Of a DNA stretch of 64,000 bases, positions 16,064 through 24,273 are shown piece by piece. The DNA comes from Nonomuraea rhodomycinica (lineage in GTDB: Bacteria; Actinomycetota; Actinomycetes; Streptosporangiales; Streptosporangiaceae). The DNA is taken from NCBI RefSeq assembly GCF_013363995.1, contig NZ_JABWGO010000007.1:186001-250000 (forward strand). Direction: 5' to 3'. The notes under the pieces were generated by a model. The model ran no database searches and was not told where the DNA came from. It saw only the letters and a program-made list of their open reading frames with translations. The number at the start of each line of letters is the position of its first letter. Within the stretch, counting starts at the first letter, position 1. A program made the translations under genes and the position numbers.

Positions 16064-16627
16064 ATGTCCATGCGCCGCTCACATCTGAGCCTGCTCATCG
16101 CCGCCGTGGCCGCCGCCGCAACCGCCGGTTGCGGCGGCGGCGTCACCGATTCCTCCGCCTCCAGCGGGGCGGCGTCGTCCGCGTCCGCTCCCGCCGCGCA
16201 GGCCTCCGGTCAGGACCGGGCCTGGATGCGGCAGATCCACCTGGGCGGCCTGGCCGAGCTGCACGCCGCCAAGCTGGCTCAGGACAAGGGGTCGCAGGAC
16301 GTCAAGGCGCTCGGCGACACGCTCGTCAGGGACCGCGGCACCCTGGACGCGCAGCTCGTGCGCGCGGCCGAGCGGCACGGCGTCCGCCTGCCCACCGGCC
16401 TGTCGACCGCCCAGCAGAAGGAGGCCGTCGCCCTGGAGAAGGCCGGGCACGCCCGGTTCGACCGGCGCTTCGTCAAGGAGATGGCCCAGTCGCACAGGCG
16501 GGCCATCAGCTCGACCAAGCGGGAGATCAAGAAGGGCTCCGCCCCTGAGATCGTCTCGCTGGCCAAGTCCACCCTGCCGTCCCTGGAGCACCACCTGGCC
16601 ATGCTGCGCGAGGCGGACAGCTCCTGA
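16064..16627 (+). CDS. DUF4142 lipoprotein
   Basis: 187 residues. A lipoprotein signal ends at the lipobox ATAGC, so Cys is near residue 21. A Ser/Ala spacer follows, then a helical, ferritin-like DUF4142 domain (DRAWMRQIHLGGLAELHAAKLA; the usual His-rich helices follow). DUF4142 proteins are extracytoplasmic, and their role is not established. GTGGGGAT upstream supports the start at 16064. The gene is divergent from the terpene/shell operon, separated by ~230 bp, and is followed by a strong terminator, so it is probably monocistronic. Confidence 0.88.
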   Translation: MSMRRSHLSLLIAAVAAAATAGCGGGVTDSSASSGAASSASAPAAQASGQDRAWMRQIHLGGLAELHAAKLAQDKGSQDVKALGDTLVRDRGTLDAQLVRAAERHGVRLPTGLSTAQQKEAVALEKAGHARFDRRFVKEMAQSHRRAISSTKREIKKGSAPEIVSLAKSTLPSLEHHLAMLREADSS

Positions 16628-16636
16628 TCCCGTACG

Positions 16637-16680
16637 GCGGCTTCCGGCCGGGGCACGGGCCGCGCCCGGCCGGAGCCGTT
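16637..16680 (+). terminator. hairpin terminator after the DUF4142 gene
   Basis: CGGCTTCCGGCCGGG (16637-16651) pairs with CCCGGCCGGAGCCG (16664-16677) and is followed by TTT. The stem begins 10 bp after the stop codon. Confidence 0.8.
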
Positions 16681-16726
16681 TGGCGGCGGGTGTGGGGGTA
16701 TGGGGGTGCCGGCGGGAGGAGCAGCC

Positions 16727-17908
16727 ATGAAGGCCGTCACGTGGCACGGGAAGCGGGACGTGCGGGTCGAGGAGGTCCCTGATCCGGCGATCAAGGAGCC
16801 GACCGACGCGATCATCAAGATCACCAGCACCGCGATCTGCGGATCCGATCTGCACCTGTACGAGGTCCTCGGGCCGTTCATGACCCAGGGCGACATCCTG
16901 GGTCACGAGCCGATGGGCGTCGTGGAGGAGGTCGGCGCCGACGTCGAGCACATCAGGCCGGGTGACCGGGTGGTCGTGCCGTTCAACATCGCGTGCGGCC
17001 ACTGCCACATGTGCGGCATGAGGCTGTACGCCCAGTGCGAGACCACCCAGGTGCGCGAGCACGGCATGGGCGCCGCCCTGTTCGGCTACACGAAGCTGTA
17101 CGGCCAGGTCCCCGGCGGGCAGGCGGAGTACCTCCGGGTGCCGCAGGCCCACTTCGGGCCGATCAAGGTGCCGGAGGGCCCGGCCGACGAGCGCTTCGTC
17201 TACCTGTCGGACGTCCTGCCGACGTCCTGGCAGGCCGTGGAGTACGCGGAGGTGCCAGAGGGCGGCAGCGTCACGGTTTTCGGGCTCGGCCCGATCGGCC
17301 AGATGACCGCCCGCATCGCCCGTCACCGGGGCTACCGGGTGATCGCGGTGGACGGCGTGCCGGAGCGGCTGGAGATGGCGCGCCGCCACGGGATCGAGGT
17401 GGTCGACGCGCGCGCGGCGGACGACGTGCCCGACGCGGTGCGGGGGATGACCGGCGGGCGCGGCACCGACTCCGTCATCGACGCCGTCGGCATGGAGGCG
17501 CACGGCTCGCCCGGCGCCAAGCTCGCCCAGACGCTCACCGGATACCTGCCGGACGCGGTGGCCGCGCCGCTCATGAAGCAGGCGGGCATCGACCGGCTGG
17601 TCGTGCTCAACCAGGCCATCGACACCGTGCGGCGCTGCGGCGTCATCTCCGTCATCGGCGTCTACGGCGGCATGACGGACCCGCTGCCCATGCTGCGCAT
17701 GTTCGACAAGGGCGTCACGCTGCGCATGGGGCAGGCGCACGTCCGGCGCTGGATCGACGACCTCATGCCGCTGGTCACCGACGACGCCGACCCGCTGGCC
17801 GTGATGGACCTCGCCACCCACCGGCTGCCGCTGGACGAGGCGCCGCGCGGGTACGAGATCTTCCAGAAGAAGCAGGACGGCGCCATCAAGGTGCTGTTGC
17901 GGCCCTAG
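16727..17908 (+). CDS. zinc-dependent alcohol dehydrogenase (formaldehyde dehydrogenase-like)
   Basis: 393 residues of the medium-chain dehydrogenase family. The catalytic zinc site is built from Cys in ICGSDLH and His-Glu in GHEPMG. The structural zinc site is the cysteine set CGHCHMCGMRLYAQC, and the NAD(P) site is GLGPIGQM. The insertion and overall shape match the glutathione-independent formaldehyde dehydrogenase/threonine dehydrogenase-like subgroup, but the substrate cannot be assigned. GGGAGGA lies before the ATG at 16727. The epimerase gene follows 36 bp later on the same strand, so the two may be cotranscribed. Confidence 0.9.
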   Translation: MKAVTWHGKRDVRVEEVPDPAIKEPTDAIIKITSTAICGSDLHLYEVLGPFMTQGDILGHEPMGVVEEVGADVEHIRPGDRVVVPFNIACGHCHMCGMRLYAQCETTQVREHGMGAALFGYTKLYGQVPGGQAEYLRVPQAHFGPIKVPEGPADERFVYLSDVLPTSWQAVEYAEVPEGGSVTVFGLGPIGQMTARIARHRGYRVIAVDGVPERLEMARRHGIEVVDARAADDVPDAVRGMTGGRGTDSVIDAVGMEAHGSPGAKLAQTLTGYLPDAVAAPLMKQAGIDRLVVLNQAIDTVRRCGVISVIGVYGGMTDPLPMLRMFDKGVTLRMGQAHVRRWIDDLMPLVTDDADPLAVMDLATHRLPLDEAPRGYEIFQKKQDGAIKVLLRP

Positions 17909-17944
17909 GGTTTCGGTCCTTTCTCCGGGGGCAGCCCGGCCGGT

Positions 17945-18994
17945 ATGAAGGTGGTGGTGGTCGGGGCGACCGGCAACGTCGGCACGAGCGTGGTGGAGGC
18001 CCTGCGGACGGACGACCAGGTGAGGTCGGTCGTGGGCGTGGCCCGCCGGTTGCCCGGGTGGCAGCCGGAGAAGGTCGAGTGGCGCAGGGGCGACGTGGTG
18101 ACCGACGATCTGACGCCGGTCTTCGAGGGCGCCGACGCGGTGGTCCATCTGGAGTGGCTGTTCCAGCCGACCAGGGACACCACCGTGACGTGGCGGGCCA
18201 ATGTGCTGGGCGCCATGCGGGTCTTCCGCGCGGTGGCCGAGGCGGGGGTGCCCGCCCTGGTGTATGCCTCCTCGGTGGGCGCGTACTCGCCGGGCCCCAA
18301 GGACCGGGCGGTGGACGAGAGCTGGCCCACGCACGGCTGGCCGGGCGCCGCGTACGGCAGGGAGAAGGCGTACGTCGAGCGGGTCCTGGACGTCTTCGAG
18401 AACGACCACCCCGACATCCGCGTGGTGCGGATGCGGCCGGGGTTCATCTTCAAGCGGGAGTCCGCCACGGAGCAGCGCCGCCTGTTCGGCGGGCCGTTCG
18501 TGCCGCGCCGGCTGGTGCGGCCCGGGCTGATCCCGTTCGTGCCGGACATGCCGGGGCTGCGCTTCCAGTGCCTGCACGCCGAGGACGCGGCCGAGGCGTA
18601 CCGGCTGGCGGTGGTCCGTCAGGTGAGCGGGGCGTTCAACCTGGCCGCCGAGCCGCCGCTGGACGCGGCGGCGCTGGCCCGGCTGCTGGGCGCCCGCACG
18701 GTGCCCGTCCCGCCGTTCCTGGCCAGGACCGCGATGGCGGCGGGGTGGCACCTGCGGCTGCTGCCGGCGGCGCCGGGGCTGCTGGAGATGCTGCTCCAGG
18801 TCCCGCTCATGGACGTGACGCGGGCCCGGGAGGTGCTCGGGTGGACGCCCGCGCACTCCTCGCAGGAGGCGATGGAGGCGGTCGTCGAGGGGCTGCACGA
18901 GGGCGCCGGGGCGGACACCGCCCCGCTCGCGCCCGACGAGGGCCTGGCCGGGCGGCTCAAGGAGACCACCACGGGGGTCGGCGGCCGGCCCTGA
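17945..18994 (+). CDS. NAD-dependent epimerase/dehydratase (extended SDR)
   Basis: 349 residues with the extended-SDR pattern: nucleotide-binding GATGNVG at the N-terminus, Ser in YASSVGAYS and catalytic YGREK (Tyr-x-x-x-Lys). These enzymes act on nucleotide sugars, steroids or flavonoid-like ketones; nothing in the sequence fixes the substrate. No clear Shine-Dalgarno is seen (CCGGTATG context), so translation may depend on the upstream dehydrogenase gene. It converges with the multicopper oxidase remnant. Confidence 0.88.
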   Translation: MKVVVVGATGNVGTSVVEALRTDDQVRSVVGVARRLPGWQPEKVEWRRGDVVTDDLTPVFEGADAVVHLEWLFQPTRDTTVTWRANVLGAMRVFRAVAEAGVPALVYASSVGAYSPGPKDRAVDESWPTHGWPGAAYGREKAYVERVLDVFENDHPDIRVVRMRPGFIFKRESATEQRRLFGGPFVPRRLVRPGLIPFVPDMPGLRFQCLHAEDAAEAYRLAVVRQVSGAFNLAAEPPLDAAALARLLGARTVPVPPFLARTAMAAGWHLRLLPAAPGLLEMLLQVPLMDVTRAREVLGWTPAHSSQEAMEAVVEGLHEGAGADTAPLAPDEGLAGRLKETTTGVGGRP

Positions 18995-19002
18995 GCCACG
19001 GG

Positions 19003-19427
19003 TCACCCGATGATCTGGTAGGGCCGCATCATCTCGTTGTCCTCGTGTTCGAGGATGTGGCAGTGCCGGACGTACCGGCCGGGCAGGTCGAACGTCGCCT
19101 TCACCCGCGTGATCTCGCCGGGAGGCGCGATGACGGTGTCCTTGAAGCCGCGCTCCCATGGCTCCGGGGGCCGCGGGGCCGCCGTCGAACGGTGGATGGG
19201 ATGGGCGTCCGCCGTGAAGGTGTACAGCTCCCAGACCTCGGTGGGGTCCAGGGCCGGATTCTCGGTGACCGGGTCGCCCCACAACAGGGGGTTCGGGACG
19301 CCGTTCTTCACGGTGCCGAGCTGGACGACGACGGGACTTACGTCCGGGAAGTCGGCCGAGCCCTGCTCGGTGAGCGAGAGCCGCCGGTGGCGGGTCGCCG
19401 GGCCGAGCGGGTGGAGCTGCGGCAGGG
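19003..19427 (-). pseudogene. multicopper oxidase, C-terminal remnant
   Basis: The frame holds only the last ~140 residues of a multicopper oxidase cupredoxin domain. It includes DAHPIH and HCHILEHEDNEMMRPYQIIG, the type 1/trinuclear copper ligands. Upstream, the same frame still reads LHPLGPATRHRRLSL and GVPNPLLWGDPVTENP, as in intact enzymes, but it then runs into the 3' end of the ArsR gene in another frame. Two-thirds of a normal enzyme is missing, including the other copper sites. The only start (GTG at 19311) has no ribosome-binding site. It is best read as a decayed gene truncated where the ArsR-MFS pair now sits. Confidence 0.75.
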
Positions 19428-19808
19428 TCAGCTCTCGTCCGGCGTCCAGGCCGCGACCAGGGCGAGGAGGCCGGGGAAGCGGGCTTCGAGGTCGGCGACG
19501 CGTACGTGGCTGCGCCGCTCCAGGCCGTACTGCCGCTGCCGGGTGACGCCCGCCTCGCGCAGCGCCTTGAAGTGGTGGGTCAGGGAGGACTTGGGGCGGT
19601 CGAGGCCGAACCAGCCGCAGGTGTGGTCGAACGCCTCCGACTCCAGCAGCAGCTTGCGCACGATGGTCAGGCGCAGCGGGTCGCTCAGCGCGCCGAGGAC
19701 GGTCTCCAGCCGCAGGTCCTCGACCGCCGGCTCGGGCAGCGGCTCGGGCAGTCCGGCGGGCTCCGGCAGCGTCCTGATGGCGGGCCCCGGACGCGTCGTG
19801 GAAGGCAT
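19428..19808 (-). CDS. ArsR family transcriptional repressor
   Basis: 126 residues with a winged-helix ArsR domain (~35-115): LSDPLRLTIVRKLLL, then the recognition helix region KSSLTHHFKALREAG and wing QYGLERRSHVRV. The metal-binding CxC motif of classical ArsR proteins is absent; a single Cys occurs in HTCGWFG, so the signal may be something other than a metal. The ATG at 19808 has GAGGAG 7 nt upstream. It is divergent from an MFS exporter, with a palindromic site in between, the usual layout of a repressor and the pump it controls. Confidence 0.9.
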   Translation of the reverse strand: MPSTTRPGPAIRTLPEPAGLPEPLPEPAVEDLRLETVLGALSDPLRLTIVRKLLLESEAFDHTCGWFGLDRPKSSLTHHFKALREAGVTRQRQYGLERRSHVRVADLEARFPGLLALVAAWTPDES

Positions 19809-19836
19809 GTGCGGCTCCTCGTTCCGGTTGTCGGTT

Positions 19837-19854
19837 GTACGAGTCCGATCGTAC
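19837..19854. promoter_or_regulatory. palindromic operator between ArsR and MFS genes
   Basis: GTACGA-N6-TCGTAC is a perfect inverted repeat centred in the divergent gap. A related half-site TTCGTAC lies nearby at ~19876-19882. The likely ligand is the ArsR protein, inferred from position. Confidence 0.65.
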
Positions 19855-19905
19855 TGCATGCTAAGTTCGATTCTGTTCGTACTGTGTCGGCCGGAAGGAG
19901 CCGCC

Positions 19906-21177
19906 ATGTCCATGAGTCGAGCGATGCCCGTGAGAGCGCCGGCGGAGCGCCCGGGGACGGCCGCCGCGGCGGTTCCCACCCGCTGGGTCTGGCTGGCGGC
20001 CTGGCCGGTCACCGCGGTCTTCGTGCTGTCCAACGCGGCCACTCCGCTGTACGTGCTGTGGCAGCGCGACATCGGGTTCTCCAAGGGCACCCTGACCGTG
20101 GTCTTCGCCTCCTACATCGTCGGGCTGATCGGCTCGCTGCTCGTCTCGGGAGTGCTGTCCGACCGGCTCGGGCGCAAGCCCGTGCTCCTGCCCGCGCTCG
20201 GGCTCGCCCTCGCGGCCTGCCTGGTCTTCGCGACGGCGGGCAGCGTGGCCGCGCTGATCGTGGCCCGGCTGTTCACCGGCGTCGCGGTCGGAGCGGTGGT
20301 CTCCGGCGGCATGGCCGCCGTGTCGGACGTGGCCGGTCCCGCCCGCTCACGGCTCGGGGCCCTGCTGGCGTCCTGCGCCATGGTCTTCGGCGCGGGGCTG
20401 GGCCCGCTCCTGTCGGGAGTGCTGTCCGAGGCTCTGCCGGCGCCCACCGTGACCGTCTTCGCCGTGGAGGCGGCGCTGCTGGCGACCGCCGTCGCGGTCG
20501 TGCTCCGTATGCCGGTCCGCCGTCCGGCCGTGCCGGCCCAGGGCGCCAAGGGGCGCGCGCGGGCGGCGGGCTCCTGGGTGCGGGTGCCCGCCGTGCCGCG
20601 CGGCAACGGCCGTCACCTGGCCCTGGGGGTCGCCGTGTTCGCGCCGGGCATCACGGCGACCTCGTTCGTGCTGTCGCTCGGCCCCTCGCTGCTCGCCGGG
20701 CTGCTGGACGGCACCAACCGGATCGTCCCGGGGGTCATGGCGTTCGCGATGTTCCTGGCCTCGACGGGAGTGCAGTTCGCGGTCCAGAGGCTGCGCCGCG
20801 GCGCGATCCTGATCGCCGGGGCGGCCTCCACCGCCCTCGCCATGGTCGCGCTCGTCATTGCCGTGCGGGTCGCGTCGGTCGAGGCCCTCGCCGTCGCGGC
20901 GCTGCTGGCCGGCGCCGGTCAGGGCATGGGGCAGCTCGGGGGGCTGTCCCTGCTCAACTCCACCGTCCCGGCGGGGCGGCTGGCCGAGGCGAACGCGGCG
21001 CTCAACGTCGGCGGGTACGTCCTGGCCGGCCTGCTGCCGGTGTCGGCCGGTTACCTCAGCGACGCCATCGGCCTGACCGGCGGCGCGACCCTCTTCGGCG
21101 CCGTGCTGATGGGGCTCGCCGTCACCGGCGGCCTGGTGGTGGTGCTGGGCCGCCGGTGGGTGCCGGAGCCCAGGTGA
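19906..21177 (+). CDS. MFS transporter (12-TM, DHA-type exporter)
   Basis: 423 residues with about twelve hydrophobic helices. The MFS signature between TM2 and TM3 reads SDRLGRKPVLLP. AAGGAG lies 5 nt before the ATG. It probably exports a drug-like or toxic compound and is controlled by the divergent ArsR repressor. The substrate is not readable from sequence. Confidence 0.9.
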   Translation: MSMSRAMPVRAPAERPGTAAAAVPTRWVWLAAWPVTAVFVLSNAATPLYVLWQRDIGFSKGTLTVVFASYIVGLIGSLLVSGVLSDRLGRKPVLLPALGLALAACLVFATAGSVAALIVARLFTGVAVGAVVSGGMAAVSDVAGPARSRLGALLASCAMVFGAGLGPLLSGVLSEALPAPTVTVFAVEAALLATAVAVVLRMPVRRPAVPAQGAKGRARAAGSWVRVPAVPRGNGRHLALGVAVFAPGITATSFVLSLGPSLLAGLLDGTNRIVPGVMAFAMFLASTGVQFAVQRLRRGAILIAGAASTALAMVALVIAVRVASVEALAVAALLAGAGQGMGQLGGLSLLNSTVPAGRLAEANAALNVGGYVLAGLLPVSAGYLSDAIGLTGGATLFGAVLMGLAVTGGLVVVLGRRWVPEPR

Positions 21178-21238
21178 CCTGTCGGAATCATCCTTTTGCA
21201 GATAATCCACAGCTGGACGACTTGGGTAGGCTGGGAGC

Positions 21239-21727
21239 ATGACCGCGATGGCGCCCGCGCGCACCGAGACCGACCTGTCCTTCCTGCTCGACCACACCAG
21301 CCACGTGCTGCGCACCCGGATGGCGGCGGCCCTGGCCGAGATCGGGCTGACGGCGCGCATGCACTGCGTGCTGGTCCACGCGCTGGAGGAGGAGCGCACC
21401 CAGATCCAGCTCGCCGAGCTGGGCGACATGGACAAGACCACGATGGTGGTGACCGTGGACGCGCTGGAGAAGGCCGGGTATGCCGAGCGCCGCCCGTCCA
21501 GCACCGACCGGCGGGCGCGGATCATCGCGGTGACGGAGGCGGGCGCGGCCGTGGCCCGGCGCAGCCAGGAGATCGTGGACGGCGTGCACCGGGAGGCGCT
21601 GCGCGCGCTGCCCGAGGACGAGCGCGAGGTCATGGTGCGCGCCCTGAACCGCCTGGTGAGCGGGCATCTCGCCGAGCCCGCGGAGGGGCCGCAGCCGGCC
21701 CGCCGGGCGCGGGAGCGGGCGAAGTAG
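21239..21727 (+). CDS. MarR family transcriptional regulator
   Basis: 162 residues: the winged helix contains LAELGDMDKTTMVVTVDALEKAG (recognition helix) and a wing with STDRRARIIAVTEAG. The ATG at 21239 is very close to GGGAG; the in-frame ATG at 21248 is an equally possible start. It lies 82 bp upstream of a 14-TM exporter on the same strand, so it probably controls that pump, a common MarR-efflux arrangement. A candidate TTTTGCAGATAATCC promoter segment precedes it. Confidence 0.9.
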   Translation: MTAMAPARTETDLSFLLDHTSHVLRTRMAAALAEIGLTARMHCVLVHALEEERTQIQLAELGDMDKTTMVVTVDALEKAGYAERRPSSTDRRARIIAVTEAGAAVARRSQEIVDGVHREALRALPEDEREVMVRALNRLVSGHLAEPAEGPQPARRARERAK

Positions 21728-21809
21728 GCGAGAAGTAGGTCCGAAGAGGATCGTCTATTACGGAACTATCTGCTACGGTCTCTCTTGTCGAACTGAGACA
21801 GGAGAGACC

Positions 21810-23270
21810 ATGTCGTACGTGCGCAATTCGCGCTGGACCGCGCTGGGCGTGTTGTCCGCCACCGGACTGATGACCATCCTCGACGGCAGCATCGTGACGG
21901 TGGCGATGCCGGCCATCCAGCACGACCTCGGCTTCTCGCCCGCCGGGCTGAGCTGGATCGTCAACGCCTACCTGATCCCCTTCGGCGGCCTGCTCCTCCT
22001 GGCGGGCAGGCTGGGTGACCTGGTCGGGCGCCGGACGATGTTCCTGGCCGGCAACGCGATCTTCACGGCCGCATCCCTGCTGGCGGGCGCGGCCACCGGC
22101 CCCGGCGTGCTGATCGCCGCCCGGTTCCTGCAGGGCGTCGGGAGCGCGCTGGCCTCGGCCGTGGTCCTGGGCATCCTGGTGACGCTGTTCAGCGAGCCCG
22201 CGCAGCGGGCCAAGGCGATCGCGATCTTCAGCTTCACCGGGGCGGCCGGCGCCTCGATCGGCCAGGTCCTGGGCGGCGTGCTCACCGACGGCCTGAGCTG
22301 GCCGTGGATCTTCCTCATCAACGTGCCGATCGGGGCGGTCACCGTCGCGCTGGCGCTGCTGGTGCTGCCCGCCGACCGTGGGGCCGGTCTCGCGGCGGGC
22401 GCCGACGTCGTCGGCGCCGCGCTGGTGACCGGCGGCCTGATGCTGGGCATCTACACGGTCGTCAGGGTCGAGGAGTACGGCTGGCTCGCCGCCCACACGC
22501 TGGGCCTCGGCGCGGTGTCGCTGGCCCTGCTCGCCGCCTTCGTCGTCCGGCAGGCCACGGCCAGGACCCCGCTCATGCCGCTGCGGATCCTGCGCTCGCG
22601 CAACGTGACCGGCGCCAACCTCGCCCAGATGCTGACCCTGTCGGGGATGTTCGCCTTCCAGGTGCTGGTCGCCCTCTACATGCAGCGGGTCCTCGGCTAC
22701 GGGGCGCTGGACACCGGCCTCGCCATGCTCCCGGCCGCGGTCGGCATCGGCGCGATCTCCCTGTTCGTCTCGGCCCGCCTCAGCGCCCGCTTCGGCGCCC
22801 GCGCCGTCCTGCTGTCCGGTCTGGTGCTGCTGATCGCCGCGATGCTCCTGCTCACCCGGGTCTCGGTGGACGCGGGCTACCTCACCCACCTGCTCCCGGT
22901 GATGGTGCTGATCTCGGGCGGCGGGCTGGTGCTGCCGGCGCTGGCCACGCTGGGCATGTCCGGCGCGCGGGAGAGCGACGCCGGGCTGGCCTCCGGGCTG
23001 TTCAACACCACCCAGCAGGTCGGCATGGCCATCGGCGTGGCGGTGCTGTCCACGATGGCCGCCTCGCGCACGGGCGAGCTGCTGGCCGCCGGGGCGGGCC
23101 AGGCGGCCGCGCTGACCGGCGGGTACCGGCTGGCCTTCGGCATCTCGGCCGGGTTGCTGGTCGCGGCGTTCGCCGTGGGGCTCCTGGTCCTGCGCCGGCC
23201 CGCCCCGGACGCGGCCCGGCCCGCTCAGGAGGACGGCGCGGCGGTGGCGGAGCCCTCCCTGAGCTCCTGA
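21810..23270 (+). CDS. MFS transporter, DHA2 family (14-TM drug exporter)
   Basis: 486 residues with about fourteen membrane segments. Motifs typical of DHA2 pumps are LDGSIVTVAMPAI in TM1, the GRLGDLVGRRTMF loop and the TM5 motif (GxxxGPxxGG-like) as GASIGQVLGGVLT. ACAGGAGAG precedes the ATG. Co-oriented with the MarR gene just upstream, whose product probably represses it. The sequence gives no clue to the drug. Confidence 0.92.
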   Translation: MSYVRNSRWTALGVLSATGLMTILDGSIVTVAMPAIQHDLGFSPAGLSWIVNAYLIPFGGLLLLAGRLGDLVGRRTMFLAGNAIFTAASLLAGAATGPGVLIAARFLQGVGSALASAVVLGILVTLFSEPAQRAKAIAIFSFTGAAGASIGQVLGGVLTDGLSWPWIFLINVPIGAVTVALALLVLPADRGAGLAAGADVVGAALVTGGLMLGIYTVVRVEEYGWLAAHTLGLGAVSLALLAAFVVRQATARTPLMPLRILRSRNVTGANLAQMLTLSGMFAFQVLVALYMQRVLGYGALDTGLAMLPAAVGIGAISLFVSARLSARFGARAVLLSGLVLLIAAMLLLTRVSVDAGYLTHLLPVMVLISGGGLVLPALATLGMSGARESDAGLASGLFNTTQQVGMAIGVAVLSTMAASRTGELLAAGAGQAAALTGGYRLAFGISAGLLVAAFAVGLLVLRRPAPDAARPAQEDGAAVAEPSLSS

Positions 23271-23301
23271 TCAGGGCGCGAGGCGAGGGCGCGAGGTGAT
23301 C

Positions 23302-23324
23302 GCCCGGGCCCTCCCGGCCCGGGC
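23302..23324. terminator. bidirectional hairpin between MFS and STAS genes
   Basis: GCCCGGGCC (23302-23310) and GGCCCGGGC (23316-23324) form a perfect 9-bp stem with a 5-nt loop, in the 70-bp gap between convergent genes. Confidence 0.7.
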
Positions 23325-23340
23325 CGGCCCGTCCGGAGGG

Positions 23341-23739
23341 TCAGGCGACGTCGCTGCTCGTGCCGGTGGCCGGGCGCCGCGGGGGCTCGGGGGAGCTGAG
23401 GACGGCGGTGAGCGCCTCCTGGACCGTGGCGTGGACGGGCAGGTGCTCGCCGACACGGGTGATCTCGACCAGGCGGGCCGGCATCGGCTGCAGCGCCGCC
23501 AGCCGCACGCTCCCGCCGTGCTCCTCCGCGTCGAGGTAGGCGTTGAGCAGCGTGCGCAGCCCCGCGCTGTCCATGAACCGCACCTCGGTCAGGTCGAACA
23601 CGAGATGATCGCCGGGCCGGCGGCGCGACTTGGCGATGAACGACTCCACCCGGGCGGCGTTGGCCGAGTCGATCTCGCCGCCCACGACCATCACGGTGGC
23701 TCCCGGCAGGTGCCGGCAGGCCAAGGTCAGCCGGGACAT
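23341..23739 (-). CDS. STAS domain anti-sigma factor antagonist-like protein
   Basis: 132 residues. STAS fold from GATVMVVGGEIDSANAARVE to RFMDSAGLRTLL. The phosphorylation loop is DSAGL: the first Ser is kept, but the position normally phosphorylated is Ala. The ATG at 23739 is preferred over a GTG at 23775 because homologues begin near this point; no strong ribosome-binding site is visible for either. It is the third gene of a minus-strand group with another STAS protein and a SpoIIE-type phosphatase, suggesting a partner-switching module, though no anti-sigma kinase is present. Confidence 0.82.
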   Translation of the reverse strand: MSRLTLACRHLPGATVMVVGGEIDSANAARVESFIAKSRRRPGDHLVFDLTEVRFMDSAGLRTLLNAYLDAEEHGGSVRLAALQPMPARLVEITRVGEHLPVHATVQEALTAVLSSPEPPRRPATGTSSDVA

Positions 23740-23907
23740 CAGGGCACCAGCCGGCCGCTGGGTCGAACGGCGCACGTCGCCATGAGCCGACGATATCCCG
23801 CCGGGCCCCCGCCGACCGGGCCGGAGATCCCGGCATTCGCATCACGAATATCGCGGCGCGTCTGCCGGCCCTCGCGAATTGGCTGTGCCGTGCCTCCGGG
23901 ACCGGCG

Positions 23908-24273
23908 TCAGGCGTCGGCCGTGATGGCGGCCCGGGCCTGCTCGGCGTCGGGATAGAGGTTGAACGCCTGGGACAGCCCGGTCATGTGGAAGACGCGTTC
24001 CAGCCGGCTGGTCAGCCCGGCCAGCGCGATCGACCCCCCGCGTTCCAGGATGAGCTTGCGGAAGACCAGGAAGAGGCGGATGCCGGTGGAGTCGCAGAAG
24101 TCCAGCCCGCTGAGGTCGAGCACCAGGTGACGGTGCTCGGGCCGGAGGGTGCTCTCCATGTCGGCCCGGAGCTGGGCCGCGCTGATGTAGTCGAGCTCAC
24201 CGGCCAGGGCCAGGACGCATGTGCCCGTGGCCGGGTCGGCGGAGATCTGCGTCAGGTGAACGGGTGTGGTCAC
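23908..24273 (-). CDS. STAS domain anti-sigma factor antagonist
   Basis: 121 residues with a full STAS domain (CVLALAGELDYISAAQLRAD; LVLDLSGLDFCDSTGIRLF). The loop DSTGI keeps a Thr at the phospho-acceptor position, so this one can in principle be switched by a kinase and reset by the phosphatase encoded next to it. The GTG start overlaps the phosphatase stop as GTGA, so the two proteins are made together and very likely are enzyme and substrate. Confidence 0.9.
   Translation of the reverse strand: MTTPVHLTQISADPATGTCVLALAGELDYISAAQLRADMESTLRPEHRHLVLDLSGLDFCDSTGIRLFLVFRKLILERGGSIALAGLTSRLERVFHMTGLSQAFNLYPDAEQARAAITADA

Noticed and set aside
16993..21177. Very long plus-strand reading frame through the dehydrogenase, epimerase, oxidase-remnant and ArsR region
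   Set aside because: Only its last 424 codons (from 19906) encode the MFS transporter. The rest is an out-of-frame shadow with Arg/Gly/Ala-rich nonsense, a common effect of very high GC.
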